Assembly: GCF_030285665.1 (NCBI RefSeq)
Contig: NZ_CP127295.1
Span: forward strand, 7,378,001-7,442,000
Length of the DNA stretch: 64,000 bases
Reading direction: 5' to 3'
Origin: Amycolatopsis mongoliensis
Lineage (GTDB): Bacteria > Actinomycetota > Actinomycetes > Mycobacteriales > Pseudonocardiaceae
Shown: positions 54,689 to 63,677 of the stretch, one piece after another
How positions within the stretch are numbered: the first letter of the stretch is position 1
Layout: every line of letters begins with the position of its first letter
Translations under genes and position numbers: made by a program
The notes under the pieces: model-generated
Databases searched by the model: none
What the model was told of the DNA's origin: nothing
Seen by the model: the letters and a program-made list of their open reading frames with translations, nothing else

Positions 54689-55327
54689 GAGATCCGGGAG
54701 CTGGGCGACCGCCGGGCGGACCGGGAGTGCGTGGCTGCGCTGGTCGCTGCCTGCTCGCCGGAGAGCCTCCGGCGGCGCTTCATGATGGGCGGCCCGGCCG
54801 AGCCGGGCGAGGTCTTCCGGCGCTACGGCCGGTTCCTGCTCGCCGGGGCGCTCGCGCTGCTGGCCACCCGCGGCGGGGTTCCGGTGGGGCTGCTCAACTT
54901 CGTCGCGGTGACCGCGGGCGAAGCCGAGATCGGGATCCTCGTCGCCGATCCCTGGCAGCGGCAGGGGATCGGGAGCGCACTCGCCCGGTGGCTCTGGGCT
55001 TCGGGGAGGTTCCCGGGCTGGACGGTGCGCGGCACCGTGCGGGCGGGCAACAAAGGGGCCGAAGCGCTGGTGCTGCGCCAGGGTTTCCGGCCGGTGCCCG
55101 GCTACGAACGCGGCGAACGGGATTTCGTCCTGGTCGTGCCGGACTGGGCTACCATGACGGACGTCATGAAGGAGGCGGCCGATGACCAGGACACCGCGCG
55201 AGCGGATGGTGCTCAGCGCCGCGCAGCTGGTGCGGATCCACGGTGTCGGGGCGACCGGCATGCGGGACGTGGTCGCGCACGCCGAAGCCCCGCGCGGATC
55301 CCTGCAGCACTACTTCCCCGGCGGTAA
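54674..55327 (+). CDS. GNAT-family N-acetyltransferase
   Basis: 217 residues as read. The acetyl-CoA-binding part ILVADPWQRQGIGSALARWL near residues 90-109 (Q/RxxGxG/A) identifies the family; substrate unknown. ATG 54674 lies inside TetR operator O2. The domain ends near residue 160 (FVLVVPDW), but the frame stays open to 55327, overlapping the TetR gene by 146 bases with Arg/Ala-rich sequence. Either the protein has an odd tail or a frameshift has removed its stop. Confidence 0.82.
   Translation: MTGVIEIRELGDRRADRECVAALVAACSPESLRRRFMMGGPAEPGEVFRRYGRFLLAGALALLATRGGVPVGLLNFVAVTAGEAEIGILVADPWQRQGIGSALARWLWASGRFPGWTVRGTVRAGNKGAEALVLRQGFRPVPGYERGERDFVLVVPDWATMTDVMKEAADDQDTARADGAQRRAAGADPRCRGDRHAGRGRARRSPARIPAALLPRR
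55153..55168. promoter_or_regulatory. TetR operator O3 (GNAT/TetR pair)
   Basis: CATGAC-GGAC-GTCATG, 13 bases before the TetR start and inside the end of the GNAT frame. Related to O1/O2 by one base per arm. Confidence 0.7.
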
Positions 55328-55769
55328 GGACCAGCTGATCGCCGAAGCCGTCGCGTGGGCGGGGGACTACGCCGCCCGGCGCGTGGCGCGGGTCGCGGCC
55401 AAGATCGAGGACCCGACCCCCGGCAAGCTCTTCGAGGCCATGGCCGCGCAGTGGCGCAACGAGTTCACGGCGCAGGGTTTCGACGGCGGCTGCCCGCTGG
55501 TTGCGACGGTCGCCGACACCGCGGCGACCAGCGACGACCTGCGGGAAGCGGTCGGCAAGGCGTTCGACGGCTGGCAGCGCCCGGTCGCGGCGACGCTGGC
55601 GGAGCTGGGCGTTTCCGAAGCCCGTAGCGCGTCCTTGGCGGTGCTGATGCTCAGCGCGCTGGAGGGCGCGATCGTCCTGGCGCGGGCACACCGGGACGTC
55701 GCGCCGTTGGACACGGTGGTCGCGGAACTGCGGCCGTTGCTCGACGGTGCCGTGAAACGACGTGAATGA
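55182..55769 (+). CDS. TetR-family regulator (LmrA/YxaF-like)
   Basis: 195-residue TetR protein, HTH ATGMRDVVAHAEAPRGSLQHYF near residues 23-44, with an LmrA/YxaF-like C-terminal domain. ATG 55182 has GAAGGAGG 6 bases upstream. Three TATGAC-N4-GTCATA sites, two around the GNAT start and one before its own, suggest control of both genes. The TGA stop is inside a gene-end palindrome. Confidence 0.9.
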   Translation: MTRTPRERMVLSAAQLVRIHGVGATGMRDVVAHAEAPRGSLQHYFPGGKDQLIAEAVAWAGDYAARRVARVAAKIEDPTPGKLFEAMAAQWRNEFTAQGFDGGCPLVATVADTAATSDDLREAVGKAFDGWQRPVAATLAELGVSEARSASLAVLMLSALEGAIVLARAHRDVAPLDTVVAELRPLLDGAVKRRE

Positions 55770-55811
55770 CTCATTCCTGTCGTCCGACGACAGGAATGAG
55801 TCATTCACGTC
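55759..55811. repeat. 53-bp gene-end palindrome, 26-bp perfect arms
   Basis: Arms 55759-55784 and 55786-55811 are perfectly complementary around one C. It contains GTGAATGACTCATTCCTG. The stops of both convergent genes (TetR TGA 55767-55769 and epoxide hydrolase TGA 55807-55805) lie in the palindrome. Confidence 0.92.
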
Positions 55812-56965
55812 ATGTTCGTGGTGACCACTGTGGACTGGAGGCCGCGGAAGAACTCCCGGATGTCCCGCACCAGCACGTCCGGCGCCTGCAGCGACGCGAA
55901 GTGCCCGCCGGTGTCGTACTCCGTCCAGCGCGTGATCGTGTTGGACAGCGCGGCCAGGCCGCGGATCGCGTGGTCGCCGTGGAAGTTCGCCACCGCCGTC
56001 GGCACGCCGGAGGGCGCCGGGCGCTCGCCCCAGCCGTCCTGGGCCGCCTCCCGGTAGAGGCGCGCGGCCGAGCCCGCGGTGCCGGTGAGCCAGAAGATCG
56101 TCACGTTCGTCAGGATCGCGTCGCGGTCCACCGGTGTCTGGTCCGTCGCGGTCGGGTCCCAGTCCACGAACCACTCCAGATTCCACGCGAGCTGTCCGGC
56201 GGGGGAGTCGTTGAGCGCGTAGGCGAGGGTCTGCGGCCGCGTCGCCATCTGCGTGGCGTAGCTGGAATGGCCGTACCACCACGCTTCGTTCTCCTTCGCC
56301 CGCTCTCGGTCCTCTTCGGACAGTCGCTCGAGGTCGCCGGGCGCGGTCGGGACCCCGGCGTTGGCGACGGCGTTGACGTGCACCCCGAGCACCGCCTCCG
56401 GCGCGGTCCGGCCCAGTTCGGGCGAGACGATGCTGCCGAAGTCGCCGCCCTGGGCGCCGTAGCGCTCGTAGCCGAGCCGCCGCATCAGCTCGGCCCACGC
56501 CCGGGCCGTCCGGCGCGTGGTCCAGCCGCGTTCGCGCGTCGGCCCGGAGAAGGCGAAGCCGGGCACCGACGGCGCGACGACGTGGAACGCGTCCGCCGGG
56601 TCGCCGCCGTGGGCGCGCGGGTCGGTGAGCGGCCCGAGGACCTCGAGGAAGTCGGCGACCGTGCTCGGCCAGCCGTGGGTCAGGATCAGCGGCGTCGCGT
56701 CCGGCTCGGGGGAGCGGACGTGCAGGAAGTGCACGAGCTGGCCGTCGATCGTGGTCGTGAACTGCGGGAACGCGTTGAGCCGGGCCTCCTGGGCGCGCCA
56801 GTCGTAGCCCGTCTGCCAGTACTCCACGAGCTCGGCCAGGTAGGGCTCGCTGACGCCGTAGTCCCAGCCGGCGCCGGGCAGTTCGCCCGGCCAGCGGGTG
56901 CGGGCGAGCCGGTGGTGCAGCTCGTCGAGGCCGGCCTGCGGGATGTCGATGCGGAAGGGATCCAT
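55805..56965 (-). CDS. Epoxide hydrolase (EHN domain), second copy
   Basis: 386-residue paralogue of the 28986-30107 product. EHN domain [20 protein letters not shown], oxyanion loop [14 protein letters not shown] near residue 94-107, nucleophile region [11 protein letters not shown] (Asp near 171), and C-terminal [17 protein letters not shown] near 355-371. ATG 56965 is chosen at the family start. Its substrate is unknown. It is convergent with the TetR gene. Confidence 0.9.
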   Translation of the reverse strand: MDPFRIDIPQAGLDELHHRLARTRWPGELPGAGWDYGVSEPYLAELVEYWQTGYDWRAQEARLNAFPQFTTTIDGQLVHFLHVRSPEPDATPLILTHGWPSTVADFLEVLGPLTDPRAHGGDPADAFHVVAPSVPGFAFSGPTRERGWTTRRTARAWAELMRRLGYERYGAQGGDFGSIVSPELGRTAPEAVLGVHVNAVANAGVPTAPGDLERLSEEDRERAKENEAWWYGHSSYATQMATRPQTLAYALNDSPAGQLAWNLEWFVDWDPTATDQTPVDRDAILTNVTIFWLTGTAGSAARLYREAAQDGWGERPAPSGVPTAVANFHGDHAIRGLAALSNTITRWTEYDTGGHFASLQAPDVLVRDIREFFRGLQSTVVTTNMT

Positions 56966-57229
56966 GCCGTCGACCGTCTCGCGGGTGGAGGACGGTTCCG
57001 GTCCTGAATTCCCGCCACATCCGGGCGGCCGCGGGCGAATGGCCGTTGGTCCCCGCCACCGGTGACTTACTCCTGCTTCGGCGAACCGCGGCCGGAGGGT
57101 TGGCTGGCGGGACAGGCTCCCGCCACGGACGGGACCGGAGGGGGACCGCTTCCGGTACGCAGCCACGGTTCACGTTGCCGGGCCCGCCGTGCGCCGAGCA
57201 CGAACCCAGGCGAATCGAGGCGTCGCGTG

Positions 57230-59011
57230 ATGTCACGATCATCCAGATCCGCCGCAGCGGTGTTGTCGGCGATAGCGTTCTGTCTCGCCGCTTCGGCGGG
57301 CCCCGCGTTCGCGGACGACACACCGCCCGCGGCTTCCGAAACCACCGAAACCACCGCCGAGCCGGCGCCGGTCACCCCGACGGCCGCGCCACCGTCGTCC
57401 GAGCCCACGACGGTGTCCCGGCCATCGGCGAGCGAACCGGAAACCACCGCACCGCCCGGCTCCGGGACCGCACCGACCACACCGCCGACGGCGGCTCCGC
57501 AGCCCGCCGCGCCCGATCTGCCGGACCTGCGGCTGTCGGTGTGGTTCGACCAGTCGTCGTACTTCGCCACCGAGCAGATCACGGCGCACGCCATGATCAC
57601 CAACGCGGGGAACACGACCGCGAACCAGGCCAGCCTGATCTCCACCGGGAACTTCTCGACCGACTGGTGGACACCGGCTTTCTCCCTCGGTGTGCCGGTC
57701 GAGCCGGGACAGACCGTGGAAGGCACCGCCACCGGGTACGTCACCACCACGTCCGGCCCCCTGACCATCACCGTCACCGCCGTCCTGCTCGATGCCCAGC
57801 AGGATGCCGAGCCGGCCGACAACACGGTCACCGTTTCCGTCCCGGTCACGCACGTCACCGGGAGCTATCGGGGAACCGTCTACGGCGACCGCAACGGGAA
57901 CGGTGCGATGGATCCCGGGGAGGCGCTGGCCGGAATGCCGCTGTACGCCACGGGCGGGATCCCGGACGTCACCTTCATCACCACCACCGATGCCGGGGGA
58001 CACTTCGTCTTCGCGGACCTGCCTGCCGGCAGCTACTCCACCATCTTCGGCGTCAACACCGACTGGTACCTGGTCGGACCGAGTGTCGAAGTGGACGGTG
58101 TCCACGACCCCGACGAGCTGATCCGCGGCACTCCTCTGGTCGACACGTGGCTGTCCACCACCTTGGCGTTCACCCAGCAGTCGTACCGGAAGGGCGACGT
58201 CGCGCACCTGAGCGTGACCATGACGAACAACGGCACGGCGGTGCTCACCGGCCTGACCGCGGAGTGCTACGCCACCGCTTCGGGCCAGGTCGCCACCGGC
58301 GAGCTGGCCGAAGGCGGCCCGGGTGTGACTTTGCCCGCCGGGACGACCCGCGTCGTGGACATGACGGTCCGGATCACGGACGAGGCGGCCGTCGACGGCT
58401 ACCTCCGCGTCCACTGCGCCGTCGGTTCGCCGCCCTACCTCAACGGGGGGACGCCCGTCACCGCGACGGCGAGGGTCCCCGGTGGGGTCGCGCCGCGGGC
58501 CGTGGGCTACCTGGGGCTCTTCAAGGGCAAGGAGGTACTGGGCCCGCCCAGGAGCGACCCGTTGCCCGGTGTGAAGGTCTACCTGCGCAACCAGGTCACC
58601 GGAGCGGTCGTCGCCCGCGCGGTGACGGGCACCGACGGCCGGTTCACCTTCTTCGACCTGCCGGCCGACCTCTACGACCTCGGGATCGTGGGACCGTGGC
58701 AGCTGACCTACTCCGAACCCGAGTTCGGGGCGCGTGACGGGGAGAACGGGTTCGACACCCAGGACCCCTTCCGCCACCGCTACTACGTCATTCCCGGTCC
58801 GGACCAGCCCGATCCGGACGCCACGACGCCACCCGGCGAGCAGCCCGCACCCGGCGCGTCGCCGGCGGGGGCCGAACCGGGGACCACGTCCTCGTCCGGC
58901 CTGGCCTCGACGGGCACCGAGATCACGTGGCTCGCCTTGGGCGCCTTCGTCACGACGACCGCCGGCGCGGCGCTCGTGCTCGGCGCGTACCGGCGGCGAT
59001 GGCGGCAGTGA
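57230..59011 (+). CDS. Sortase-anchored surface protein with SdrD_B-like domains
   Basis: 593-residue exported wall protein. Signal peptide MSRSSRSAAAVLSAIAFCLA to about residue 32 (SAGPAFADD), then a Thr/Pro/Ala-rich linker to about 105. Two SdrD_B/CnaB-like modules include GTVYGDRNGNGAMDPGEALA near 220 and VKVYLRNQVTGAVVARAVTG near 450. A C-terminal LASTG sortase motif (near 563), hydrophobic helix and RRRWRQ tail indicate class E/LAxTG anchoring. ATG 57230 is used; GTG 57227 is adjacent. Confidence 0.87.
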   Translation: MSRSSRSAAAVLSAIAFCLAASAGPAFADDTPPAASETTETTAEPAPVTPTAAPPSSEPTTVSRPSASEPETTAPPGSGTAPTTPPTAAPQPAAPDLPDLRLSVWFDQSSYFATEQITAHAMITNAGNTTANQASLISTGNFSTDWWTPAFSLGVPVEPGQTVEGTATGYVTTTSGPLTITVTAVLLDAQQDAEPADNTVTVSVPVTHVTGSYRGTVYGDRNGNGAMDPGEALAGMPLYATGGIPDVTFITTTDAGGHFVFADLPAGSYSTIFGVNTDWYLVGPSVEVDGVHDPDELIRGTPLVDTWLSTTLAFTQQSYRKGDVAHLSVTMTNNGTAVLTGLTAECYATASGQVATGELAEGGPGVTLPAGTTRVVDMTVRITDEAAVDGYLRVHCAVGSPPYLNGGTPVTATARVPGGVAPRAVGYLGLFKGKEVLGPPRSDPLPGVKVYLRNQVTGAVVARAVTGTDGRFTFFDLPADLYDLGIVGPWQLTYSEPEFGARDGENGFDTQDPFRHRYYVIPGPDQPDPDATTPPGEQPAPGASPAGAEPGTTSSSGLASTGTEITWLALGAFVTTTAGAALVLGAYRRRWRQ

Positions 59012-59062
59012 CACCGGGTCCACCCGGCGGCGTGCCGAAAGAGGCGCGCCGCCGGCGGACCG

Positions 59063-59845
59063 CTAGGTGTGGGTGCCGCCGTCGATGCGGATTTCCGTGC
59101 CCGTGATGAACTTGCCGTCGTCCGAGGCCAGCATCGCCACCACGCCCGCCACCGTCTCCGGGCCCGCCACCGGGTTGCCGACCTCTGTCGTGTGGTCCGT
59201 CGGGAGGATCGGCAGCAGGCGGCCGAACAGGGTGAAGTCGATGTCCTGGGGCAGCCAGCTCGCCGCCGAGTCCGTGATGCCGCTCTTCACGCTGCCCGGC
59301 GCGATGCTCACCGCGCGCAGGCCCTGCTTGCTGTACTCCAGGGCCAGCGAGTGCGTGAACGCCTGGATGCCGCCCTTGCTCGCGCAGTACGCCGCCATGT
59401 ACGGGTGGGCGAACGAAGCCGACGTCGAGCTGAAGTTCACCACCACGCCGTGCTCGGACTCGAGCAGCGCCGGCAGGGCCGCCCGCGTCACCAGGAACGT
59501 GCCGGTCAGGTTCACCGCCAGCACCCGGTTCCACAGCTCCAGTGGCGTCTCGTGCGTGTGCGACGCCAGCAGGATCCCCGCCGCGTTGACCACCACGTCG
59601 AGTCCGCCGAGCGCGTTGACCGCCGACCTCACCCCGAAGGCCACCGACTCTTCGTCGGCGACGTCCATGACGTAGGTCGTCAGGCCGCCGAGGCTCGTGG
59701 CCTTCTGAGTCTCGATCAAGCCCTCTTCGGCGACGTCGGTGCCGATGACCTGCGCCCCCTCCTCCATCAGGCGGAGCGTGGTGGCCCGGCCGATGCCGGA
59801 GCCGGCACCGGTGACCAGGATGCGGCGATCGCGCAGGCGTTCCAT
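59063..59845 (-). CDS. SDR-family oxidoreductase
   Basis: 260-residue classical short-chain dehydrogenase: cofactor motif VTGAGSGIGRATTLRLM near residues 11-27, NNAG-like VVNAAGILL near 80 and the active-site YCASKGGIQ near 152 (Tyr-x3-Lys). The Asp after the second strand (GTDVAEEG) favours NAD(H). Substrate unknown. It lies 22 bases after the GST gene on the same strand, probably cotranscribed with it and the MarR gene. Confidence 0.9.
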   Translation of the reverse strand: MERLRDRRILVTGAGSGIGRATTLRLMEEGAQVIGTDVAEEGLIETQKATSLGGLTTYVMDVADEESVAFGVRSAVNALGGLDVVVNAAGILLASHTHETPLELWNRVLAVNLTGTFLVTRAALPALLESEHGVVVNFSSTSASFAHPYMAAYCASKGGIQAFTHSLALEYSKQGLRAVSIAPGSVKSGITDSAASWLPQDIDFTLFGRLLPILPTDHTTEVGNPVAGPETVAGVVAMLASDDGKFITGTEIRIDGGTHT

Positions 59846-59867
59846 GGCGATCACCGTAGCCAAGAAC

Positions 59868-60851
59868 TCAGAGCGCGGGCACCCTCTCGGACTCCGGCGG
59901 CGGGCCCGGCGGGGTGCCGTCGCCGAACGGGCGCCCGCCCAGCTCCTCGCGGTGGTGCGGCGTCGGCCAGCCCGACAGGTCCGGTCCGAGCGGCACGATC
60001 CCGGTCGGGTTCACGTTCTTGTGCACCACGTAGTAGTGCTCCTTGATCTGCGGGAAGTCGATCGTGTCGCCGAACCCGGGCGTCTGGAACAGGTCGCGCG
60101 TGTAGGCCCACAGCACCGGCAGCTCGGTGAGCTTCTGCCGGTTGCACTTGAAGTGGCCGTGGTAGACCGCGTCGAACCGGACGAGCGTGGTGAACAACCG
60201 GACGTCGGCTTCGGTGATCGTGTCGCCGACCAGGTAGCGCTGCCCCGCGAGCCGCTCCGAAAGCCAGTCCAGCCGCGAGAACAGCTTGGTGTAGGAGTGC
60301 TCGTACGCCTCCTGGGAACGGGCGAAGCCGCACTGGTAGACCGCGTTGTTGACGTCGGTGAACACCTTCTGCGCGACGTCGTCGATCTCGTCGCGCAGCT
60401 TCTCCGGGTACAGCTCCGGCGCGCCCTCGCGGTGGTACGCGGTCCACTCGGTGGACATGTCGAGCGTCATCTGCGCGAAGTCGTTCGTGACGACCTGGCC
60501 GCTCGGGACGTCGACGAACGCCGGCACGGTGATGCCGCGGGGGTACTCCGGGTCGCGCTTGAAGAACGCCTCCTGCAGCCGCTCGATGCCGAGCACCGGG
60601 TCCCGGCCGTCCGGGTCGAGGTCGAAGCTCCAGCTCCGCTCGTCGTGCACCGGCCCGGCGATGCCCATGGACAGCACCGGCTCGAGGCCCAGCAGGCGCC
60701 GCACGATCACCGCGCGGTTGGCCCACGGGCAGGCGCGGGCGACGATCAGCCGGTAGCGCCCGGGTTCGACCGGCCAGCCGTCGCGGCCGTCGGCGGTGAT
60801 GCGGTCCGGGATGTAGTTCAGGTCCCGCTGGTACTCGCCCTTGTCGCTCAT
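59868..60851 (-). CDS. Xi-class glutathione-S-transferase-like protein
   Basis: 327-residue thioredoxin-fold/GST protein of the xi class (glutathionyl-hydroquinone reductase type). The catalytic Cys is in VARACPWANRAVIVRRLLG near residue 40. Actinomycetes use mycothiol instead of glutathione, so the physiological thiol is uncertain. ATG 60851 is preceded by an AGGA-like stretch, and it starts 8 bases after the MarR gene stop in the same operon. Confidence 0.88.
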   Translation of the reverse strand: MSDKGEYQRDLNYIPDRITADGRDGWPVEPGRYRLIVARACPWANRAVIVRRLLGLEPVLSMGIAGPVHDERSWSFDLDPDGRDPVLGIERLQEAFFKRDPEYPRGITVPAFVDVPSGQVVTNDFAQMTLDMSTEWTAYHREGAPELYPEKLRDEIDDVAQKVFTDVNNAVYQCGFARSQEAYEHSYTKLFSRLDWLSERLAGQRYLVGDTITEADVRLFTTLVRFDAVYHGHFKCNRQKLTELPVLWAYTRDLFQTPGFGDTIDFPQIKEHYYVVHKNVNPTGIVPLGPDLSGWPTPHHREELGGRPFGDGTPPGPPPESERVPAL

Positions 60852-60859
60852 CGGCGTCC

Positions 60860-61336
60860 TCAGCAGTCGTCGGTCGGGGGAGTGGCGTCGAGCGCCGCGG
60901 CCAGCCGGGCCAGCACCGGTCCGGCCGTGCGGACGTCGTCGGTGCTCAGGTGGTCGAACACCGACGCCCGCACGCGGGCGAGGTGGCTCGGGTAGGCCGC
61001 CTCCAGTCTGGTCAGTCCCGCGTCGGTCAGCACGGCGTTGGACGCGCGGCCGTCTTCGGCGCACTTGCGCTTCTCGACCAGGCCGCGGCGGGTGAGGTCG
61101 TTGACGACCCGGCTGATCCGGCTCAGCGAAAGGCCGGTGGTCGCGGCCAGTGCCGAGATGCGGAGCACCTGGTCGGGCGCTTCGGACAGGGCGACCAGCA
61201 CGCCGTAGTCGGTGATCGCGAGGCCGGTTTCGGGCAGGAACTGGTCTTCGAGCGCCCGCGGCAGCGCGGTCGTGATGCGCATCAGCGACCGCCAGAACGG
61301 AGCCTCGTCGAGGTCGAGCGCGTACGGTTCACCCAT
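60860..61336 (-). CDS. MarR-family regulator of the GST operon
   Basis: 158-residue winged-helix protein: ALAATTGLSLSRISRVVNDL near residues 68-87 and a VEKRKCAEDGRASNAVLTD wing near 92-110. The single Cys in the wing could be redox-sensitive, which is inference. ATG 61336. It heads the GST-SDR operon and is divergent from the YceI gene; a TTGCGCAA palindrome (61362-61369) in the shared promoter may be its site. Confidence 0.88.
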   Translation of the reverse strand: MGEPYALDLDEAPFWRSLMRITTALPRALEDQFLPETGLAITDYGVLVALSEAPDQVLRISALAATTGLSLSRISRVVNDLTRRGLVEKRKCAEDGRASNAVLTDAGLTRLEAAYPSHLARVRASVFDHLSTDDVRTAGPVLARLAAALDATPPTDDC

Positions 61337-61361
61337 ACCGGCGAGTCTAGCGAAAGCTTGC

Positions 61362-61389
61362 TTGCGCAACCAGCCAAAATGAGTACAGT
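61362..61389 (+). promoter_or_regulatory. Housekeeping-type promoter of the YceI gene
   Basis: TTGCGC (61362-61367), 16-base spacer, TACAGT (61384-61389). The -35 is half of a TTGCGCAA palindrome that could also serve the divergent MarR gene. Confidence 0.65.
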
Positions 61390-61441
61390 GTTGTTGAGCC
61401 CTCAATCACTGGGGGGCGCCACCACGAGGAGAGAAGAAAAG

Positions 61442-61999
61442 ATGACCAGCGCGACCACCTACCCCCAGCTGACCGGCGAGTACACCCTGGACGCCGCCCA
61501 CTCGCGGATCGGGTTCGTCGCCCGGCACGCGATGGTGACCAAGGTGCGCGGCAGCTTCAACGACTTCACCGGCACCGCGACGATCGACGGCGACGCGCCG
61601 GAGAAGTCGTCCGCCCAGGTGACCATCCAGGCGCACAGCATCGACACCCGCAACGCGGACCGCGACGGGCACCTGAAGAGCAACGACTTCCTGTCGATGG
61701 ACGAATACCCCACGATCACCTTCACCACCACCGAGATCAAGCAGGTCGGCGACACCAGCTTCGAGGTGACCGGTGACCTGACGATCAAGGACGTCACCCG
61801 CTCGGTGACCATCCCGTTCGAGTTCGAGGGCTCCGCCAAGGACCCGTTCGGCAACGACCGGATCGGCTTCGAGGGCTCCACGACGATCAGCCGCAAGGAC
61901 TACGGCATCACCTGGAACGCGGCGCTGGAGACCGGCGGCGTGCTGGTGAGCGACAAGGTCACCCTCGAGTTCGAGATCTCCGCGATCAAGAACGCCTGA
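61442..61999 (+). CDS. YceI-family lipid-binding-type protein
   Basis: 185-residue beta-barrel YceI protein that binds isoprenoid-like lipids: YTLDAAHSRIGFVARHAMVT near residue 13-32 and later ITFTTTEIKQVGDTSFEV, DYGITWNAALETGG. No signal peptide, so it is cytoplasmic. ATG 61442 has AGGAGAG 9 bases upstream. It is divergent from the MarR gene and may belong to its response. Confidence 0.9.
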   Translation: MTSATTYPQLTGEYTLDAAHSRIGFVARHAMVTKVRGSFNDFTGTATIDGDAPEKSSAQVTIQAHSIDTRNADRDGHLKSNDFLSMDEYPTITFTTTEIKQVGDTSFEVTGDLTIKDVTRSVTIPFEFEGSAKDPFGNDRIGFEGSTTISRKDYGITWNAALETGGVLVSDKVTLEFEISAIKNA

Positions 62000-62020
62000 C
62001 TTCGGGAGCGGGAGCCGGTC

Positions 62021-62626
62021 TCAGTGCCGGTTCCCGCTCGCCCGCAGGTTCGCGATCCCGACGTCGAGCGCCGCTTCGAGGTGGTCGATGCGGCCGGTCG
62101 ACAGCATCACCACCACGCCGCCCTGGATGCCCGCCAGCAGGGCGGCGCTCGTGCGTTCCGCGTCCAGGTCGGCGCTCACCTCACCGGCCTCCTGCAGGTG
62201 GCGGATGCCCGCCTCGATCTCGTCCTGCCAGCGCCGCAGCAGCTCGCTCACGACGGCCTGCGCCCCCGGCGTCGCGCGGCCCAGCTGGGAGATCAGCACG
62301 TTGAGCGGGCAGTGCTGCCCCCGGCTGTCGTAGTGCGAGACGACCGTGTCGCGCCACCGCTGCCACGCCGCCCACGACGTCAGCCGGCCCAGCTGCGGCT
62401 GCTGGACTTCCAGGACCTGGTCCGCTTCGAAGCGCGCGACCGCCAGCAGGAGCTCTTCCTTGCCGTCCGGGAAGTAGTGGAAGAGCTGGCTCTTGCTGGT
62501 GCGGGTCCGCGCCCGGACATCGTCGAGCGTCGTGACGGCGACTCCGCGCGCACGGATCTCCGCCGCGGCGCCTTCGATGATCCGCTGTCGCGTCGCGGCG
62601 CCCTTGGCGGTCAGCTTTGGACTCAC
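62021..62626 (-). CDS. TetR-family regulator
   Basis: 201-residue TetR protein, HTH TTLDDVRARTRTSKSQLFHY near residues 32-51, with a TetR_C_6-like C-terminal domain. GTG 62626 starts 6 bases after a TAAAGT (-10-like, 62638-62633), so its mRNA may be leaderless. Convergent with the YceI gene and divergent from the pentapeptide-repeat gene; targets unknown. Confidence 0.87.
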   Translation of the reverse strand: MSPKLTAKGAATRQRIIEGAAAEIRARGVAVTTLDDVRARTRTSKSQLFHYFPDGKEELLLAVARFEADQVLEVQQPQLGRLTSWAAWQRWRDTVVSHYDSRGQHCPLNVLISQLGRATPGAQAVVSELLRRWQDEIEAGIRHLQEAGEVSADLDAERTSAALLAGIQGGVVVMLSTGRIDHLEAALDVGIANLRASGNRH

Positions 62627-62680
62627 AGGTCCACTTTAAACCAGTGTCGCCGAACCGGGGCGGGACGGGACAATCCCGGC

Positions 62681-63631
62681 ATGTCCACGCTCACACCCGT
62701 GCCGGTCCTGGCGTTGATCGGCGCCGTGTCCGGTGCGGTCACGGCGTGGCTGATCCTGCGCCGGGACCGGCCCGTGCAGGTGCTCACCCCCTCGGCACCG
62801 CCGGAACCGATGGCCCCCGACGTCACCGCGCGGCTGCTGGCCGACGAGCGCACCGCCCGGCTGGCCGCGCTGGCCCACCTCGCCGAGCTGGCCGGCAGTG
62901 ACCCCGCCCGGCGCCAGGCCTGCGTCGACGAGATCGTCGCCCAGCTCCGCTGCCGGTGGCCCGACCGGCGGGCCTGGCAGGCGGACCTCTGGAGGCTCCT
63001 GCTCCCGCACCTGCGGCGGACCTCGCCGCGCTTCTGGCCCGGAATGGCCCTGTGCCTGGAGTCGCTCGCGCTCCACGACGTGGACCTGCGGGGATGTGAG
63101 GTGCGCGACCTCGTGTTCCGTGGCGTGCGCTTCCTCGGCGACGCCCGCTTCGAAGGTGTGGTGGTCACCGGCCTGGCCTGCTTCGAGGAGGCGTGGTTCG
63201 CGCGGCACGCCCGGTTCGGGGGAGCGCGGTTCGGGACGGGCGCGGACTTCGAGCACGTGACCTTCACCGGGAACGCGGCGTTCGCGGAGGTGGACGCGCG
63301 CGACACGATGTGGTTCGACGAGGCCCGGTTCTCGGCTCTCGCGGACTTCACGGCCGCGGGGTTCACGGCCGTCTCGTTCGCGGGCGTGGGCTTCGCCGGC
63401 CGGACGACGTTTCGCGACGCTCGCTTCGCCGACGCGTTCTTCGAGGGAGCCCGGTTCAGCGGGCCCGCCGACTTCGCCGGGACCTCGGCCGAGCGGTTCC
63501 GCTTCCCCCGGGCGCGCGCCCGCACGGACGCCCACGTGGTCCGGACCTGGCCATCAGGCTGGGGCCTGGGGCCGCCGCGGCCGCTCAAGCCGGGTGTCTG
63601 GGCGGAGCTTCGGGAGTCCCGGACGCGGTGA
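62681..63631 (+). CDS. Membrane-anchored pentapeptide-repeat protein
   Basis: 316-residue protein. An N-terminal membrane anchor (VPVLALIGAVSGAVTAWLIL near residues 7-26) is followed by a helical region to about 130 and then pentapeptide repeats A(D/N)LxF-like: FRGVRFLGDARFEGVVVTG, FARHARFGGARFGTGADFE, FADAFFEGARFSGPADFAG. Such beta-helices mediate protein contacts; the role is unknown. Its stop is beside a gene-end palindrome. Confidence 0.87.
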   Translation: MSTLTPVPVLALIGAVSGAVTAWLILRRDRPVQVLTPSAPPEPMAPDVTARLLADERTARLAALAHLAELAGSDPARRQACVDEIVAQLRCRWPDRRAWQADLWRLLLPHLRRTSPRFWPGMALCLESLALHDVDLRGCEVRDLVFRGVRFLGDARFEGVVVTGLACFEEAWFARHARFGGARFGTGADFEHVTFTGNAAFAEVDARDTMWFDEARFSALADFTAAGFTAVSFAGVGFAGRTTFRDARFADAFFEGARFSGPADFAGTSAERFRFPRARARTDAHVVRTWPSGWGLGPPRPLKPGVWAELRESRTR

Positions 63632-63632
63632 A

Positions 63633-63677
63633 TGAATGACTCATTCCTGGCATCGGACGCCAGGAACGAGTCATTCA
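63633..63677. repeat. Gene-end palindrome (one mismatch in 19-bp arms)
   Basis: Arms 63633-63651 and 63659-63677, 7-base loop, TGAATGACTCATTCCTGGC. Between convergent pentapeptide and GH31 genes; the GH31 stop (63677-63675) is in the arm. The preceding TGAATGAATGA is a duplicated TGAA. Confidence 0.82.
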
